Shown here: positions 41,491 through 49,996 of the stretch, piece by piece
How positions within the stretch are numbered: position 1 is the first letter of the stretch
Layout of the letters: every line of letters begins with the position of its first letter
NCBI RefSeq assembly: GCF_040515995.1
Contig: NZ_CP159485.1
Span: forward strand, 558,001-622,000
DNA from: Proteinivorax hydrogeniformans
GTDB taxonomy: Bacteria > Bacillota > Proteinivoracia > Proteinivoracales > Proteinivoracaceae
Direction: 5' to 3'
DNA: 64,000 nt
Made by a program: the position numbers and the translations under genes
Notes under the pieces: generated by a model
Seen by the model: the letters and a program-made list of their open reading frames with translations, nothing else
What the model was told of the DNA's origin: nothing
The model's database searches: none

Positions 41491-41518
41491 TAAATAGACT
41501 ATAGGGAGGAAGAGGAGT

Positions 41519-42466
41519 TTGGCAACAAAAAAAAGTATAGGGATAGACTTAGGAGGCACTAATATTGCCTGCGCTTTAGTTGAAGACGGAAAATTATTAC
41601 ATAAAGTCTCAATACCGACAAGGGCAAAAGAAGGAAAAGAGTATGTATTTAATGCTATCTTTGAAGCGATAGAATCTATCTTAGCACAAACCAATACAAG
41701 CAAAGAAGAAGTTGAAGGTATAGGGATAGGGGTACCCGGCCTTGTTGACATTGACAGAGGTGTGGTTAAATTGGCTCCAAACCTATTTTGGGAGCACGTA
41801 CCGGTAAAAGAGATAATCGAAAAAAAGTTTAAGCTTCCGGTCGCGGTTGATAACGATGCTAATGCTGCCGCATTAGGTGAAGTTTTAAATGGAGCAGGCA
41901 AAGGAAATAATGACGTGGTTTGTATCACAATCGGCACAGGTATTGGCTCGGGGTTAATAATAAATGGGAAAATACACCATGGACTAAATGGAGGAGCGGG
42001 AGAGTTTGGACATGTTACCGTTAAAGAAGATGGTCCCTTATGCAACTGTGGGAATCAGGGATGCTTAGAAACTCTTACCTCTGCTACAGCCATTGCAAAT
42101 GAAGGCATGAAAATACTAAAAGCAAGCAAAACTAGCATATTAGCTCAGTTTGTCACCGAAGGTCAACCTCTAGGAGCTAAAGAGGTTTTTTTAGCTGCTG
42201 AAAAGGGAGATAAAGAGTGTAAAGAAGTTATCGAACAAGCTTGTAAAAGTTTAGGCATGGCCCTTGCAAATGTAGTTAACCTTTTAAACCCTCAGCAGAT
42301 TATTGTTGGTGGCGGGGTATCTCATGCTGGGGATGCACTCTTTAGGCCTTTAACTAAATGGATTAATCATTATAGCTTAGATATATTAAACAAAGATCTT
42401 TCTGTAGATCCAGCTCAACTTGGTAATGACGCCGGGATTGTTGGAGCAGCAGGATTAATTAACTAA
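41519..42466 (+). CDS. glcK: ROK-family glucokinase
   Basis: 315 residues. It phosphorylates glucose, or a close hexose, with ATP. Motifs: SIGIDLGGTNIACALVEDG (ATP phosphate-binding), VDNDANAAALGE (catalytic Asp), ITIGTGIGSGLIINGKI, HGLNGGAGEFGH and the ROK zinc motif CNCGNQGCLET. The start is TTG at 41519, with GGAGG at 41505-41509 nine bases away. Terminator directly after. Specificity for glucose is by family resemblance. Confidence 0.92.
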   Translation: MATKKSIGIDLGGTNIACALVEDGKLLHKVSIPTRAKEGKEYVFNAIFEAIESILAQTNTSKEEVEGIGIGVPGLVDIDRGVVKLAPNLFWEHVPVKEIIEKKFKLPVAVDNDANAAALGEVLNGAGKGNNDVVCITIGTGIGSGLIINGKIHHGLNGGAGEFGHVTVKEDGPLCNCGNQGCLETLTSATAIANEGMKILKASKTSILAQFVTEGQPLGAKEVFLAAEKGDKECKEVIEQACKSLGMALANVVNLLNPQQIIVGGGVSHAGDALFRPLTKWINHYSLDILNKDLSVDPAQLGNDAGIVGAAGLIN

Positions 42467-42492
42467 AAGGCGGCGCCAGGCCGCCTTTTTTA
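42465..42492 (+). terminator. Terminator after the glucokinase gene
   Basis: AAAAGGCGGC / GCCGCCTTTTTT, 5-base loop. Confidence 0.95.
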
Positions 42493-42511
42493 AACCATGG
42501 GAGTGATAAAG

Positions 42512-43840
42512 TTGGATATCAAAATGCAACAAGATCGATTTATGGACGTGCTAAAAAAAGGTGAAAGTTCTTGCCAACAAATAGGGATAGAACTAGAGCA
42601 TATCGTAGTGGATAATAACTTTAACACAGTCAACTACTATCAACAAAACGGTATACAGGACATACTTAAGCAGTTGCTGCCACTAGGATATAACGGTGAC
42701 TATTATGAAGAATACTTAGTGGGGCTGACAAAAGATAACTTTACCATCACTTTAGAGCCAGGTGGACAGTTAGAAATCAGTATTAGACAAAGTAATAGTT
42801 TAACTGAAATAAAAGGAACGTATCTTCAATTTATTACTGACATATCACCTATCCTGGCGGAAAACAACCAACACTTATTGGCTATAGGATACCAACCAAA
42901 AACTTCAATTGCAGACATTCCTTTTAATCCCAAACCAAGATATGAGCAGATGGCGAATTATTTTTTGAAAAAAGGAACAATGGCTCACAACATGATGAAG
43001 GGTACCGCTGCAATACAGGTTAGTATAGACTACACATGTGAATCAGATTTTATAAAAAAACTTAAAGTAGCTAACTTTTTGACGCCTTTATTTGCCATCC
43101 TGACCGATAACTCACCGTGCTTTGAAGGTAACAGGTACAAAATGCATAGCGTTAGAACAGAAATCTGGCAAAATACCGACAATGATAGAAGTGGTATAAT
43201 TCCTTTTAAAAAGGGAGAAGTATTTGGATACCAGGCTTATGCAAATTACCTTTTAAACGTACCTCCAATCTGTGTTTTGCAAAATGGAGATCTAAACTTT
43301 TATGATGGTAAAAAGACAAAGGAAATACTAGACCCTAAGACTTACACTGAAGAAGAGGTAGAACACATCATGGGGATGGTATTCCCTGATAATAGGGCTA
43401 AGAAATACATTGAGATAAGGTCTGCAGATTCTATACCTTATCCGCTAAGTTTTGGATTTGCTGCCTTCATTAAGGGTATTTTTTATAACCAGGATGCTGT
43501 TGAATATTTTTGGGATTTAGCTAAGCCGGTATGCAGCGAAGATATCGAAAAAACTAAGGCTGAGCTTAAGTGGAAGGGTTATAATGCCAAAATTGTTGGA
43601 ACAAGTTTAGGTCAGTTAGCTGAAAAAGCATACAGATATGCTTTAGATGGTTTAGATAAAGAAGAAATCCAGTATTTAAACTCCATGAAAATGATGATAG
43701 ATAAAAGGCAAAACCCTAAGATGTTTATGGAACAGTTTTTAGATAAGCATGGCCAAGCAGCTTTTAAGAGCTGCGCTGTTACGCCAGAAACTTTTCACAA
43801 AGATGTACTTGAAAATATAGGTCTATGCTGTAACGACTAG
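42512..43840 (+). CDS. GCS2-family glutamate-cysteine ligase-like
   Basis: About 442 residues. GCS2-type enzymes join the gamma-carboxyl of glutamate to cysteine or another amine. Features: GIELEHIVVDNN, TLEPGGQLEISIRQ (about 85), MKGTAAIQVSIDYTCESDF (about 165) and RTEIWQNTDNDRSG (about 215), the pattern of plant- and actinobacterial-type GshA/EgtA. Any frame start at 42497 (ATG) would lie against the terminator; GGGAGTG at 42499-42505 fits the TTG at 42512. An ATP-grasp-type ligase follows, so a two-step synthesis of a gamma-glutamyl thiol is likely. Glutathione itself is uncommon in Clostridia, so the final product may differ. Confidence 0.85.
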   Translation: MDIKMQQDRFMDVLKKGESSCQQIGIELEHIVVDNNFNTVNYYQQNGIQDILKQLLPLGYNGDYYEEYLVGLTKDNFTITLEPGGQLEISIRQSNSLTEIKGTYLQFITDISPILAENNQHLLAIGYQPKTSIADIPFNPKPRYEQMANYFLKKGTMAHNMMKGTAAIQVSIDYTCESDFIKKLKVANFLTPLFAILTDNSPCFEGNRYKMHSVRTEIWQNTDNDRSGIIPFKKGEVFGYQAYANYLLNVPPICVLQNGDLNFYDGKKTKEILDPKTYTEEEVEHIMGMVFPDNRAKKYIEIRSADSIPYPLSFGFAAFIKGIFYNQDAVEYFWDLAKPVCSEDIEKTKAELKWKGYNAKIVGTSLGQLAEKAYRYALDGLDKEEIQYLNSMKMMIDKRQNPKMFMEQFLDKHGQAAFKSCAVTPETFHKDVLENIGLCCND

Positions 43841-43906
43841 GTGATAATGCTTTTCCAAAGAAATTAAAAGGTGGTGAAAACCTTTGCCATGTAACTTTTT
43901 TAAAGC

Positions 43907-45247
43907 ATGGTGACGGGAAAAATGGTATATACAAAAGCAGTTAAGGAATTTCAAAATATAATAGAAAAAAATAGAGATGACTATATAAAAGAGTACCAAC
44001 ATCTGAAATCTCAGGTTGCTGAATCTCCAGCTATTTATAAAGGGGAACCTATCGATTTTTTGTATCACCCACTATATTTATCTGATGAGGATTTAGAACA
44101 GTTTAAGAGCTTAACTGATAGTCTTTTTGGCATCTTATCAAAAGTTATTGATAGGTATTTAAAGGATGAAAATTTTAGAAAGCACTTTCCCTTTGAACCT
44201 ACCTTAGAAACTCTCATTTTAAAAGACCCAGGGTACAGTGTAAATGTCCCTATGGCTCGTATTGATGTATTTTATCACGGTGCAGGCAAGTTTCAGTTTT
44301 GCGAGTTAAATGCCGATGGGTCCTCTGCCATGGTCGAGGCAAGAGAGTTACAAAGAATAATTGGAGAAAGTAAAGCTGTACAAGAACATAAAAAAAGCCA
44401 CAAGATTACATCTTTTGAATTATTCCAAAGTTGGTTTGATGCTTTACTTAAAAACTACAGAGAATTTTCAACCTCTGAAAAATTACCCAATATAGCCATT
44501 ATTGACTACATTGAAGGTGATACACCTCTAGAATTTATTGAGTTTAAAAAAAACTTCGAAAAAAACCGGTGTCCAACTGTTATAGCTGATGTAAGAGAGC
44601 TAGAATATAGAGATGGAGTGTTATACCATAAAGATTTCCCTATCGACTGTGTTTATAGAAGAGCAGTAACTTGGGAGATAATAGAAAATGAAGAGAAATC
44701 CAAAGCCTTCATAGATGCATACCTTGACGGTAATGTATGCGTGGTTGGGCCGCTGCGATCACAAATCATTCACAACAAAGTGATATTTGCTGTTTTGCAT
44801 AATGAAGAAATCACGTCATTTCTTACAGCGCAAGAAAGAACCTTTATTAAAAAGCATATACCCTACACCGCACATTTTAACGTTGAGGATTCCGCTCTTG
44901 TAGATAAAGTTAGAAACCAAAAAGACCTTTATGTGCTAAAGCCAATGGATAAATATGCAGCCCTTGGTGTGTATATAGGGAAAGACTGCACTCAAGATGA
45001 ATGGGAAGAAGTAATTAACACAGTAGCTGTAGAAGGTTACCTAGTGCAAAAGTTTTGTAACCTGCCTTCTAAAGAGCTAGCTTTTTTTAAAGAAGATGGA
45101 CTAGATTATATTAACTTCAACTATATGGTGGGTTTGTTTTGTTATAACCAAAGTTTTGTAGGGCCATATACTAGATCAGGCAGGAAAAATTTGATAGGTG
45201 CTGTGGTCGAATCTTATATAGTTCCAAACTTTAGAATAAGTAATTAA
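43907..45247 (+). CDS. Glutathionylspermidine-synthase-like ATP-grasp ligase
   Basis: 446 residues. It has CELNADGSSAMVEARELQRI (about 130), resembling the E-x-N-x-D region of glutathionylspermidine synthase-like pre-ATP-grasp proteins, then NIAIIDYIEGDTPLEF, VCVVGPLRSQI, LYVLKPMDKYAALGVYIGKD (about 340, nucleotide-binding Lys) and EGYLVQKFC. It is the immediate partner of the GCS2 gene. The product could be glutathione-like, or a conjugate with another amine. A 9-codon frame (43884-43913) with a good ribosome-binding site overlaps its start, and the gene itself has no strong site; an internal ATG at 43922 follows GACGGG. Family call is moderate. Confidence 0.72.
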   Translation: MVTGKMVYTKAVKEFQNIIEKNRDDYIKEYQHLKSQVAESPAIYKGEPIDFLYHPLYLSDEDLEQFKSLTDSLFGILSKVIDRYLKDENFRKHFPFEPTLETLILKDPGYSVNVPMARIDVFYHGAGKFQFCELNADGSSAMVEARELQRIIGESKAVQEHKKSHKITSFELFQSWFDALLKNYREFSTSEKLPNIAIIDYIEGDTPLEFIEFKKNFEKNRCPTVIADVRELEYRDGVLYHKDFPIDCVYRRAVTWEIIENEEKSKAFIDAYLDGNVCVVGPLRSQIIHNKVIFAVLHNEEITSFLTAQERTFIKKHIPYTAHFNVEDSALVDKVRNQKDLYVLKPMDKYAALGVYIGKDCTQDEWEEVINTVAVEGYLVQKFCNLPSKELAFFKEDGLDYINFNYMVGLFCYNQSFVGPYTRSGRKNLIGAVVESYIVPNFRISN

Positions 45248-45273
45248 CAATAGAAGGGGTAAGAGATACTAAA

Positions 45274-46005
45274 ATGCGTGTATATGCTGACTATCACACT
45301 CACACTTATTATAGTCATGCCAAGGGCAGCGTGGAGGAAAACGTTAAAAGTGCCATTAAGGCAAACTTAAAAGAAATAGGGATAGCTGAACATGGGCCTA
45401 AAACTTTGTTTGTAGGAGTTTCTGCTAAAAGGTTTGAAAAAATTTATCGAGAAATTGAGCTGCTCAGGGACAAATACCCTGAAATTAAGATACTTTTTAA
45501 CATAGAAGCCAACCTTTTAGATTATGACGGAAATATAGATGTTCCACCATCAGTGCGCTCAAAGCTAGACATGCTACTTCTAGGGTTTCACCCTAACATT
45601 GTGCCCTCATCAAAGGGGTTTGGACTGGTTTTTAACAACCTCTTATCCAGAAAATTAGGTGTTAGAAAAGAAGAAACCCGCATGCTTAACACGAAAAGCT
45701 TGATCAACGCTATTAGGAAAAATAGCATTGACTTGATAACCCATCCAGGTCATAAAATTGATGTTGATACTAAGGAGCTAGCCAAGGCTTGTGCTCAAAC
45801 TAATACCGCTCTTGAAATCAACTGTAAGCATGGATTGAAAGTAAAGGATTTTGTTGATATAGCAAAAACAGAGGGTGTTAAATTTATTTTAAGCACTGAT
45901 GCTCATCATCCTAAAGAAGTTGGTGAATTTTCCAAAGGAATTAAGATAGTAAATCAGTTAAATATACCAAATGAAATGATTTTGAATGTGGAAGGAGGAA
46001 ATTAG
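45274..46005 (+). CDS. PHP-domain hydrolase, second copy
   Basis: 243 residues. PHP motifs: ADYHTHTYYSHAKGSV (about 4-19), IAEHGPK (about 37), FNIEANLLD (about 72), LGFHPNI (about 100), LITHPGHKID (about 150) and STDAHHPKE (about 210). It differs clearly from the PHP protein at 40741 (VRGVECN against FNIEAN) and carries a longer central loop. It lies between the thiol-ligase pair and rapZ, overlapping neither; it is 27 bases after the ligase gene. Probably a phosphoesterase; substrate unknown. Confidence 0.85.
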   Translation: MRVYADYHTHTYYSHAKGSVEENVKSAIKANLKEIGIAEHGPKTLFVGVSAKRFEKIYREIELLRDKYPEIKILFNIEANLLDYDGNIDVPPSVRSKLDMLLLGFHPNIVPSSKGFGLVFNNLLSRKLGVRKEETRMLNTKSLINAIRKNSIDLITHPGHKIDVDTKELAKACAQTNTALEINCKHGLKVKDFVDIAKTEGVKFILSTDAHHPKEVGEFSKGIKIVNQLNIPNEMILNVEGGN

Positions 46006-46006
46006 C

Positions 46007-46867
46007 ATGAAATTTGTAATAATTACAGGAATGTCTGGAGCAGGTAAAACATTAGCACTACGCAGCTTTGAGGATATGGGATATTTTTGCATAGATAATT
46101 TACCACCTAAGCTGATTCCAAAATTTGCAGAAATATGTAAGGAAACTGATGGTGAGATTGAGAAAGTAGCGATAGTTGTAGATATCAGGGGAGGGAAGTT
46201 TTTTTCCGGTATTTCTAAGGTATTGGAAGATACAAAACTTAATCCCACTATAGTTTATTTAGAAGCAACAGATGATGTTTTGATTAGACGTTTTAAAGAA
46301 ACCCGCAGAACACACCCGTTAGCCCCTGGTGGCGGTCGTCCTATAGAGGGAATCGCCAAGGAGAGAGAGCAGTTAGCACTGCTGCGTGAAGCAGCAAATC
46401 ATATTGTGGATACTTCGGAATTTACTGGCCATCAATTGAGTAAAGCTATAAAAGAGAAGTTTCAAAAAGGCTATCCATCTTTTACCGTTAACGTAATGTC
46501 ATTTGGCTTTCGGTATGGGATTCCCCATGATGCAGACTTAGTTTTTGATGTCAGGTTTTTGCCTAACCCACATTATATTCAAGACTTACAGCCCAAAACA
46601 GGTGATGATAAAGAAGTTCAACAGTATGTTATGAAGCACAAAGTGGCACAAGATTTTCTAAAAAAGCTAGAAGATATGGTGAATTTTTTACTGCCTTTAT
46701 ATAAAGATGAGGGTAAGGCTCAAGTTATGATAGCTATTGGGTGTACCGGAGGAAAGCATAGGTCTGTGACTTTGGCTAATATTTTAGCAGAAAAATTTGA
46801 AGAAAATGAGAATGTAAATCTGTTACATAGGGATGTTACTAAAGGAAGGGAGAAAGTTGAAAGGTAA
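46007..46867 (+). CDS. rapZ: RNase adapter protein RapZ / YvcJ nucleotide-binding protein
   Basis: 286 residues. GTP/ATP-binding P-loop GMSGAGKT (residues 8-15), DNLPPKLIP, RRTHPLAPGG, a second conserved motif VMSFGFRYGIP, and C-terminal GCTGGKHRSVTLA. It is always found beside yvcK and whiA in Firmicutes, as here. In E. coli RapZ delivers an sRNA to RNase E and senses glucosamine-6-phosphate; the Firmicute role (YvcJ, linked to competence) is less clear. The ATG at 46007 follows GGAGG; the frame is open from 45986. Confidence 0.95.
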   Translation: MKFVIITGMSGAGKTLALRSFEDMGYFCIDNLPPKLIPKFAEICKETDGEIEKVAIVVDIRGGKFFSGISKVLEDTKLNPTIVYLEATDDVLIRRFKETRRTHPLAPGGGRPIEGIAKEREQLALLREAANHIVDTSEFTGHQLSKAIKEKFQKGYPSFTVNVMSFGFRYGIPHDADLVFDVRFLPNPHYIQDLQPKTGDDKEVQQYVMKHKVAQDFLKKLEDMVNFLLPLYKDEGKAQVMIAIGCTGGKHRSVTLANILAEKFEENENVNLLHRDVTKGREKVER

Positions 46868-46882
46868 ATTAGGGGGGATAAA

Positions 46883-48232
46883 ATGGGGCGTTTTAGTAAA
46901 TGGTTTTACCCAGGTTTGTCGGTAAAAAGGTGGGTAATTGTTTTATCGATTTCTATATTGGGTTTGTCTGCAGGAGTAGCTTTAATCGCTGTTGCTGTGG
47001 AGCAACTACAGGATAGAACGAGAAGTTTAGCTTCACAGTTTCTAAATTTTTTAGGGGACTATGCTCTGGTTTTAGCTGGACTAGTCATTATATTTAGTTT
47101 GGTTGTAATGGTAATTTCTATAGTAAAAATTAACCGTAATATAACTGGGGTGTTTACCGGCAAGCAAAAAAAGATTGTTGATACTATGTACACCAAGGCT
47201 CAGCTTTCAAGAGGACCGAATATTGTTGTCTTCGGTGGTGGGACTGGGCTGTCTATGCTTTTAAGAGGGTTAAAGAAGTACTCCACAAATATAACAGCGG
47301 TTGTAACTGTTGCTGATGATGGGGGGAGCTCTGGTAAGATACGTGGCGACATGGGTGTTTTGCCCCCAGGAGATATCCGCAACTGTTTAGTTGCACTAGC
47401 AGATACCGAGAGTTATTTAGAAATTATCATACAACATCGATTTACAATAGATGAGCTAAAGGAACATAACTTAGGGAATCTTATTTTAGCCTCTTTAGCT
47501 CAGAAGATAGGATTTGTTAATGCTATAAAAGAGTTGGGCAAAGTATTAGCGGTAAGAGGCAGGGTTTACCCAGCTACCTTAGAACCGACAATTTCTTTGC
47601 GAGCAAAATTTAAAGATGGCACGGAAGTGGTTGGCGAAACAAAAATAGCTCAGGAGAATAAACAGATAAAAAAGATTTCGATTATTCCCGATAAAGCAGA
47701 ACCTTTGCCGGAGACTTTGCAGGCTATAGAGAATGCTGATGCAATAATCTTAGGCCCTGGCAGCTTATATACTAGTATTATTCCCCACTTTTTAGTGGAT
47801 GGGATTTCTGACGCAATCAAAAATGCTAAAGCGCCAGTATATTACATTTGTAACGTAATGACCCAAAAAGGAGAAACGCTAAATTACACTGCGTCGGATC
47901 ATATAAAAGCACTGGAAAACCATAGTGTTAAGAATATAGCTGATTATATCGTGCTAAATAACAAAAAAATATCAGATAAGCATGCTAAAATTTACAAAGA
48001 ACTTGATAACGCAGAACCAGTTAAAATAGATGAAAAGAGGCTAAAAGAAAAAGGTGTAATTACCTTGCAAGAAGATCTTTTAGAAGATGATGAAATGCAG
48101 GTTCGCCATAGTTCTGCAAAATTAGCAAAATTTATTTTAGGGCACTTAATAAAGCAAGACTATAGAAATAAAAGCTTTATAGATCACTATTTGCTAGATA
48201 AAAAGTTAAATGAAGTAGAACAGAATAGGTAG
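46883..48232 (+). CDS. yvcK: YvcK/CofD-like gluconeogenesis factor, membrane-anchored form
   Basis: 449 residues. The C-terminal 330 residues are the CofD-like Rossmann domain: VVFGGGTGLSMLLRGLK (about 112), VADDGGSSGKIRGDMGVLPP (about 140), ADTESYLE, and GPGSLYTSIIPH. YvcK is needed for growth on gluconeogenic carbon and for cell shape in Bacillus and binds UDP-GlcNAc. The N-terminal about 95 residues carry two membrane helices (about 16-37 and 52-77), which the Bacillus protein lacks; such long forms are known in Clostridia. It sits 15 bases after rapZ. Confidence 0.93.
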   Translation: MGRFSKWFYPGLSVKRWVIVLSISILGLSAGVALIAVAVEQLQDRTRSLASQFLNFLGDYALVLAGLVIIFSLVVMVISIVKINRNITGVFTGKQKKIVDTMYTKAQLSRGPNIVVFGGGTGLSMLLRGLKKYSTNITAVVTVADDGGSSGKIRGDMGVLPPGDIRNCLVALADTESYLEIIIQHRFTIDELKEHNLGNLILASLAQKIGFVNAIKELGKVLAVRGRVYPATLEPTISLRAKFKDGTEVVGETKIAQENKQIKKISIIPDKAEPLPETLQAIENADAIILGPGSLYTSIIPHFLVDGISDAIKNAKAPVYYICNVMTQKGETLNYTASDHIKALENHSVKNIADYIVLNNKKISDKHAKIYKELDNAEPVKIDEKRLKEKGVITLQEDLLEDDEMQVRHSSAKLAKFILGHLIKQDYRNKSFIDHYLLDKKLNEVEQNR

Positions 48233-48292
48233 CAGAACCCCCCGTTTTTTTGGTATAATACAATTAATTAAATTATAAAGGGGGACACTAAA

Positions 48293-49246
48293 ATGTCTTT
48301 TGCATCCTCCGTAAAAAACGAACTTTGTAGAAATAATTATGAACAATGCTGCATTAAGGCAGAGCTAGCTGCCCTTTGTTTGATTAACGGTTCTGTTCAA
48401 ATTAACTCAAAACAAGGTATCGTACTTCATGTATCCACCGAAAATGCCACTATTGCCAAAAGAATGTTCAACCTTATAAAAAGTGCTTTTGGTATTTCCG
48501 GACAGATTTTTGTAAAAAAGAAAAAAAAATTAAAAAAGAATAATAGCTATCTTGTGCAAGTTAGCGGCCAGGAAAACGTAGAAGATTTACTTAAGGAGTT
48601 ATGCTTGCTAGAAAGTAACCGAGGTGTTAAAGACAGAATTCACGAGCAATTGTTGAAGAAAAGCTGCTGTAAAAGGGCGTTTTTGCGAGGAAGCTTTTTG
48701 GCATCTGGCTCGGTAAATAACCCAGAAACTTCTTCATATCATGCGGAAATATCCTTAAACTCAGAAAGCCAATGTGATTATTTAATAGAGTTATGTGCGC
48801 AATTTGGTCTTGAAGTAAAAAAAACATCAAGGAAAAAATATTTTCTCCTTTATATAAAAGATAGCGATATCATAGTAGACTTTTTAAATGTAATAGGGGC
48901 TCATAATGCGCTTTTGTCCTTTGAAAATACAAGGGTATACAAGGAAATGCGTAATAACGTTAATAGGGTTGTTAACTGCGAAACTGCAAACCTTAACAAA
49001 ACAGTGGACGCTGCTCAAAAACAGATAGAAAACATTAATCTTATTGATAGATATATAGGTTTAGACAATATACCGCAGCAATTACAAGAAGTTGCGTATA
49101 TGAGACTTAAAGACTCATCTTTAAGTCTTAAAGAAATCGGTGAGGGAATAAATCCACCCGTTGGCAAATCAGGCATCAATCACCGGTTTAAAAAGATAGA
49201 AAAAATAGCCAACTCTATCCGAGCTAAAAGCAAGCCCAAGAATTAA
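48293..49246 (+). CDS. whiA: DNA-binding protein WhiA
   Basis: 317 residues. N-terminal LAGLIDADG-like domain (about 1-200; ELCRNNYEQCCIKAELAAL and FLRGSFLASGSVNNPE), C-terminal helix-turn-helix (about 260-310; LKEIGEGINPPVGKSGINHR). WhiA controls division and chromosome segregation in Gram-positives. It is preceded by a 60-base gap that contains TATAAT at about 48253, and is followed 15 bases later by the HPr gene. All expected conserved blocks are present. Confidence 0.95.
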   Translation: MSFASSVKNELCRNNYEQCCIKAELAALCLINGSVQINSKQGIVLHVSTENATIAKRMFNLIKSAFGISGQIFVKKKKKLKKNNSYLVQVSGQENVEDLLKELCLLESNRGVKDRIHEQLLKKSCCKRAFLRGSFLASGSVNNPETSSYHAEISLNSESQCDYLIELCAQFGLEVKKTSRKKYFLLYIKDSDIIVDFLNVIGAHNALLSFENTRVYKEMRNNVNRVVNCETANLNKTVDAAQKQIENINLIDRYIGLDNIPQQLQEVAYMRLKDSSLSLKEIGEGINPPVGKSGINHRFKKIEKIANSIRAKSKPKN

Positions 49247-49261
49247 AAAGGAGCGATAAAA

Positions 49262-49522
49262 TTGGTTGAAAAGAAAAGTAAAGTGAATCTAAAGACAGGT
49301 TTACATGCTAGACCTGCTGCTTTGTTTGTACAACAAGCAAGTAAGTTTGCCAGCGACATTAAGCTTATAAAGGAAGACATAGATGTAAATGCAAAAAGTA
49401 TTATGGGTATAATGGCGATGGCTTTAAGTAAGGGGAGCGAAGTTACTATTTGTGCAGAAGGTCCAGATGAAAAAGAAGCGGTTGAAGCGCTTATTGAATT
49501 ACTAGAAAAGGAAACCATATAA
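49262..49522 (+). CDS. HPr-family phosphocarrier in the crh position
   Basis: 86 residues, TTG start behind AAAGGAGCG. It has GLHARPAA with His15 and KSIMG with Ser46, so it could both accept phosphate from PEP via EI and be phosphorylated on Ser by HPr kinase. In Bacillus the protein encoded here is Crh, which has Gln at position 15 and acts only in carbon catabolite repression. Retention of His15 means this one may be the real PTS HPr, or serve both roles. No other PTS gene is in the window. Confidence 0.93.
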   Translation: MVEKKSKVNLKTGLHARPAALFVQQASKFASDIKLIKEDIDVNAKSIMGIMAMALSKGSEVTICAEGPDEKEAVEALIELLEKETI

Positions 49523-49546
49523 AAAACTCCCTTAAGGGAGTTTTTT
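49521..49546. terminator. Terminator between convergent HPr and rpmE genes
   Basis: AAAAAACTCCC / GGGAGTTTTTT, 4-base loop. Confidence 0.95.
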
Positions 49547-49554
49547 ATATGGTT

Positions 49555-49758
49555 TTACTTCTCTCTTTTATACTTTCTTTGGAATAACTCAATACGACCA
49601 GCACTATCAACTACTTTTTTAACACCTGTGTAGAAAGGATGGCAACTAGAGCAAATTTCCACCTTTAGATTTTGTCTTGTGGAACCTGTTTCAATACTAT
49701 TGCCACAGGCACATGAGATAGTAGTTTTTTGGTACTTTGGATGAATACCGCTTTTCAT
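49555..49758 (-). CDS. rpmE: 50S ribosomal protein L31 (zinc-binding form)
   Basis: 67 residues. [18 protein letters not shown] and [10 protein letters not shown] provide the four Cys of the zinc-binding C+ form; [19 protein letters not shown] is the family signature. It is a peripheral protein of the large ribosomal subunit and can also serve as a zinc reserve. GGGGGGAG lies just upstream of the ATG. It is a single gene facing the HPr gene. Confidence 0.97.
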   Translation of the reverse strand: MKSGIHPKYQKTTISCACGNSIETGSTRQNLKVEICSSCHPFYTGVKKVVDSAGRIELFQRKYKREK

Positions 49759-49996
49759 ATTATCTCCCCCCAGAACTGATTTATCAAAATAGTATCACAA
49801 TTTAGAAATAAAAACAATCACTTATAATAAATTGAATATGACTTACTACTGTATTTTATGTCAGTTTACGGTATAATGGTTATAGGACAACCTTTTTAAA
49901 CATGGGGGAATATTTGGTTATTTTTAGAACTAGAGGAAAGAAGTCAAAGCTTAAAGAATATAGTAATATATAATAAAATTTGGGAGGGAGTACTTT

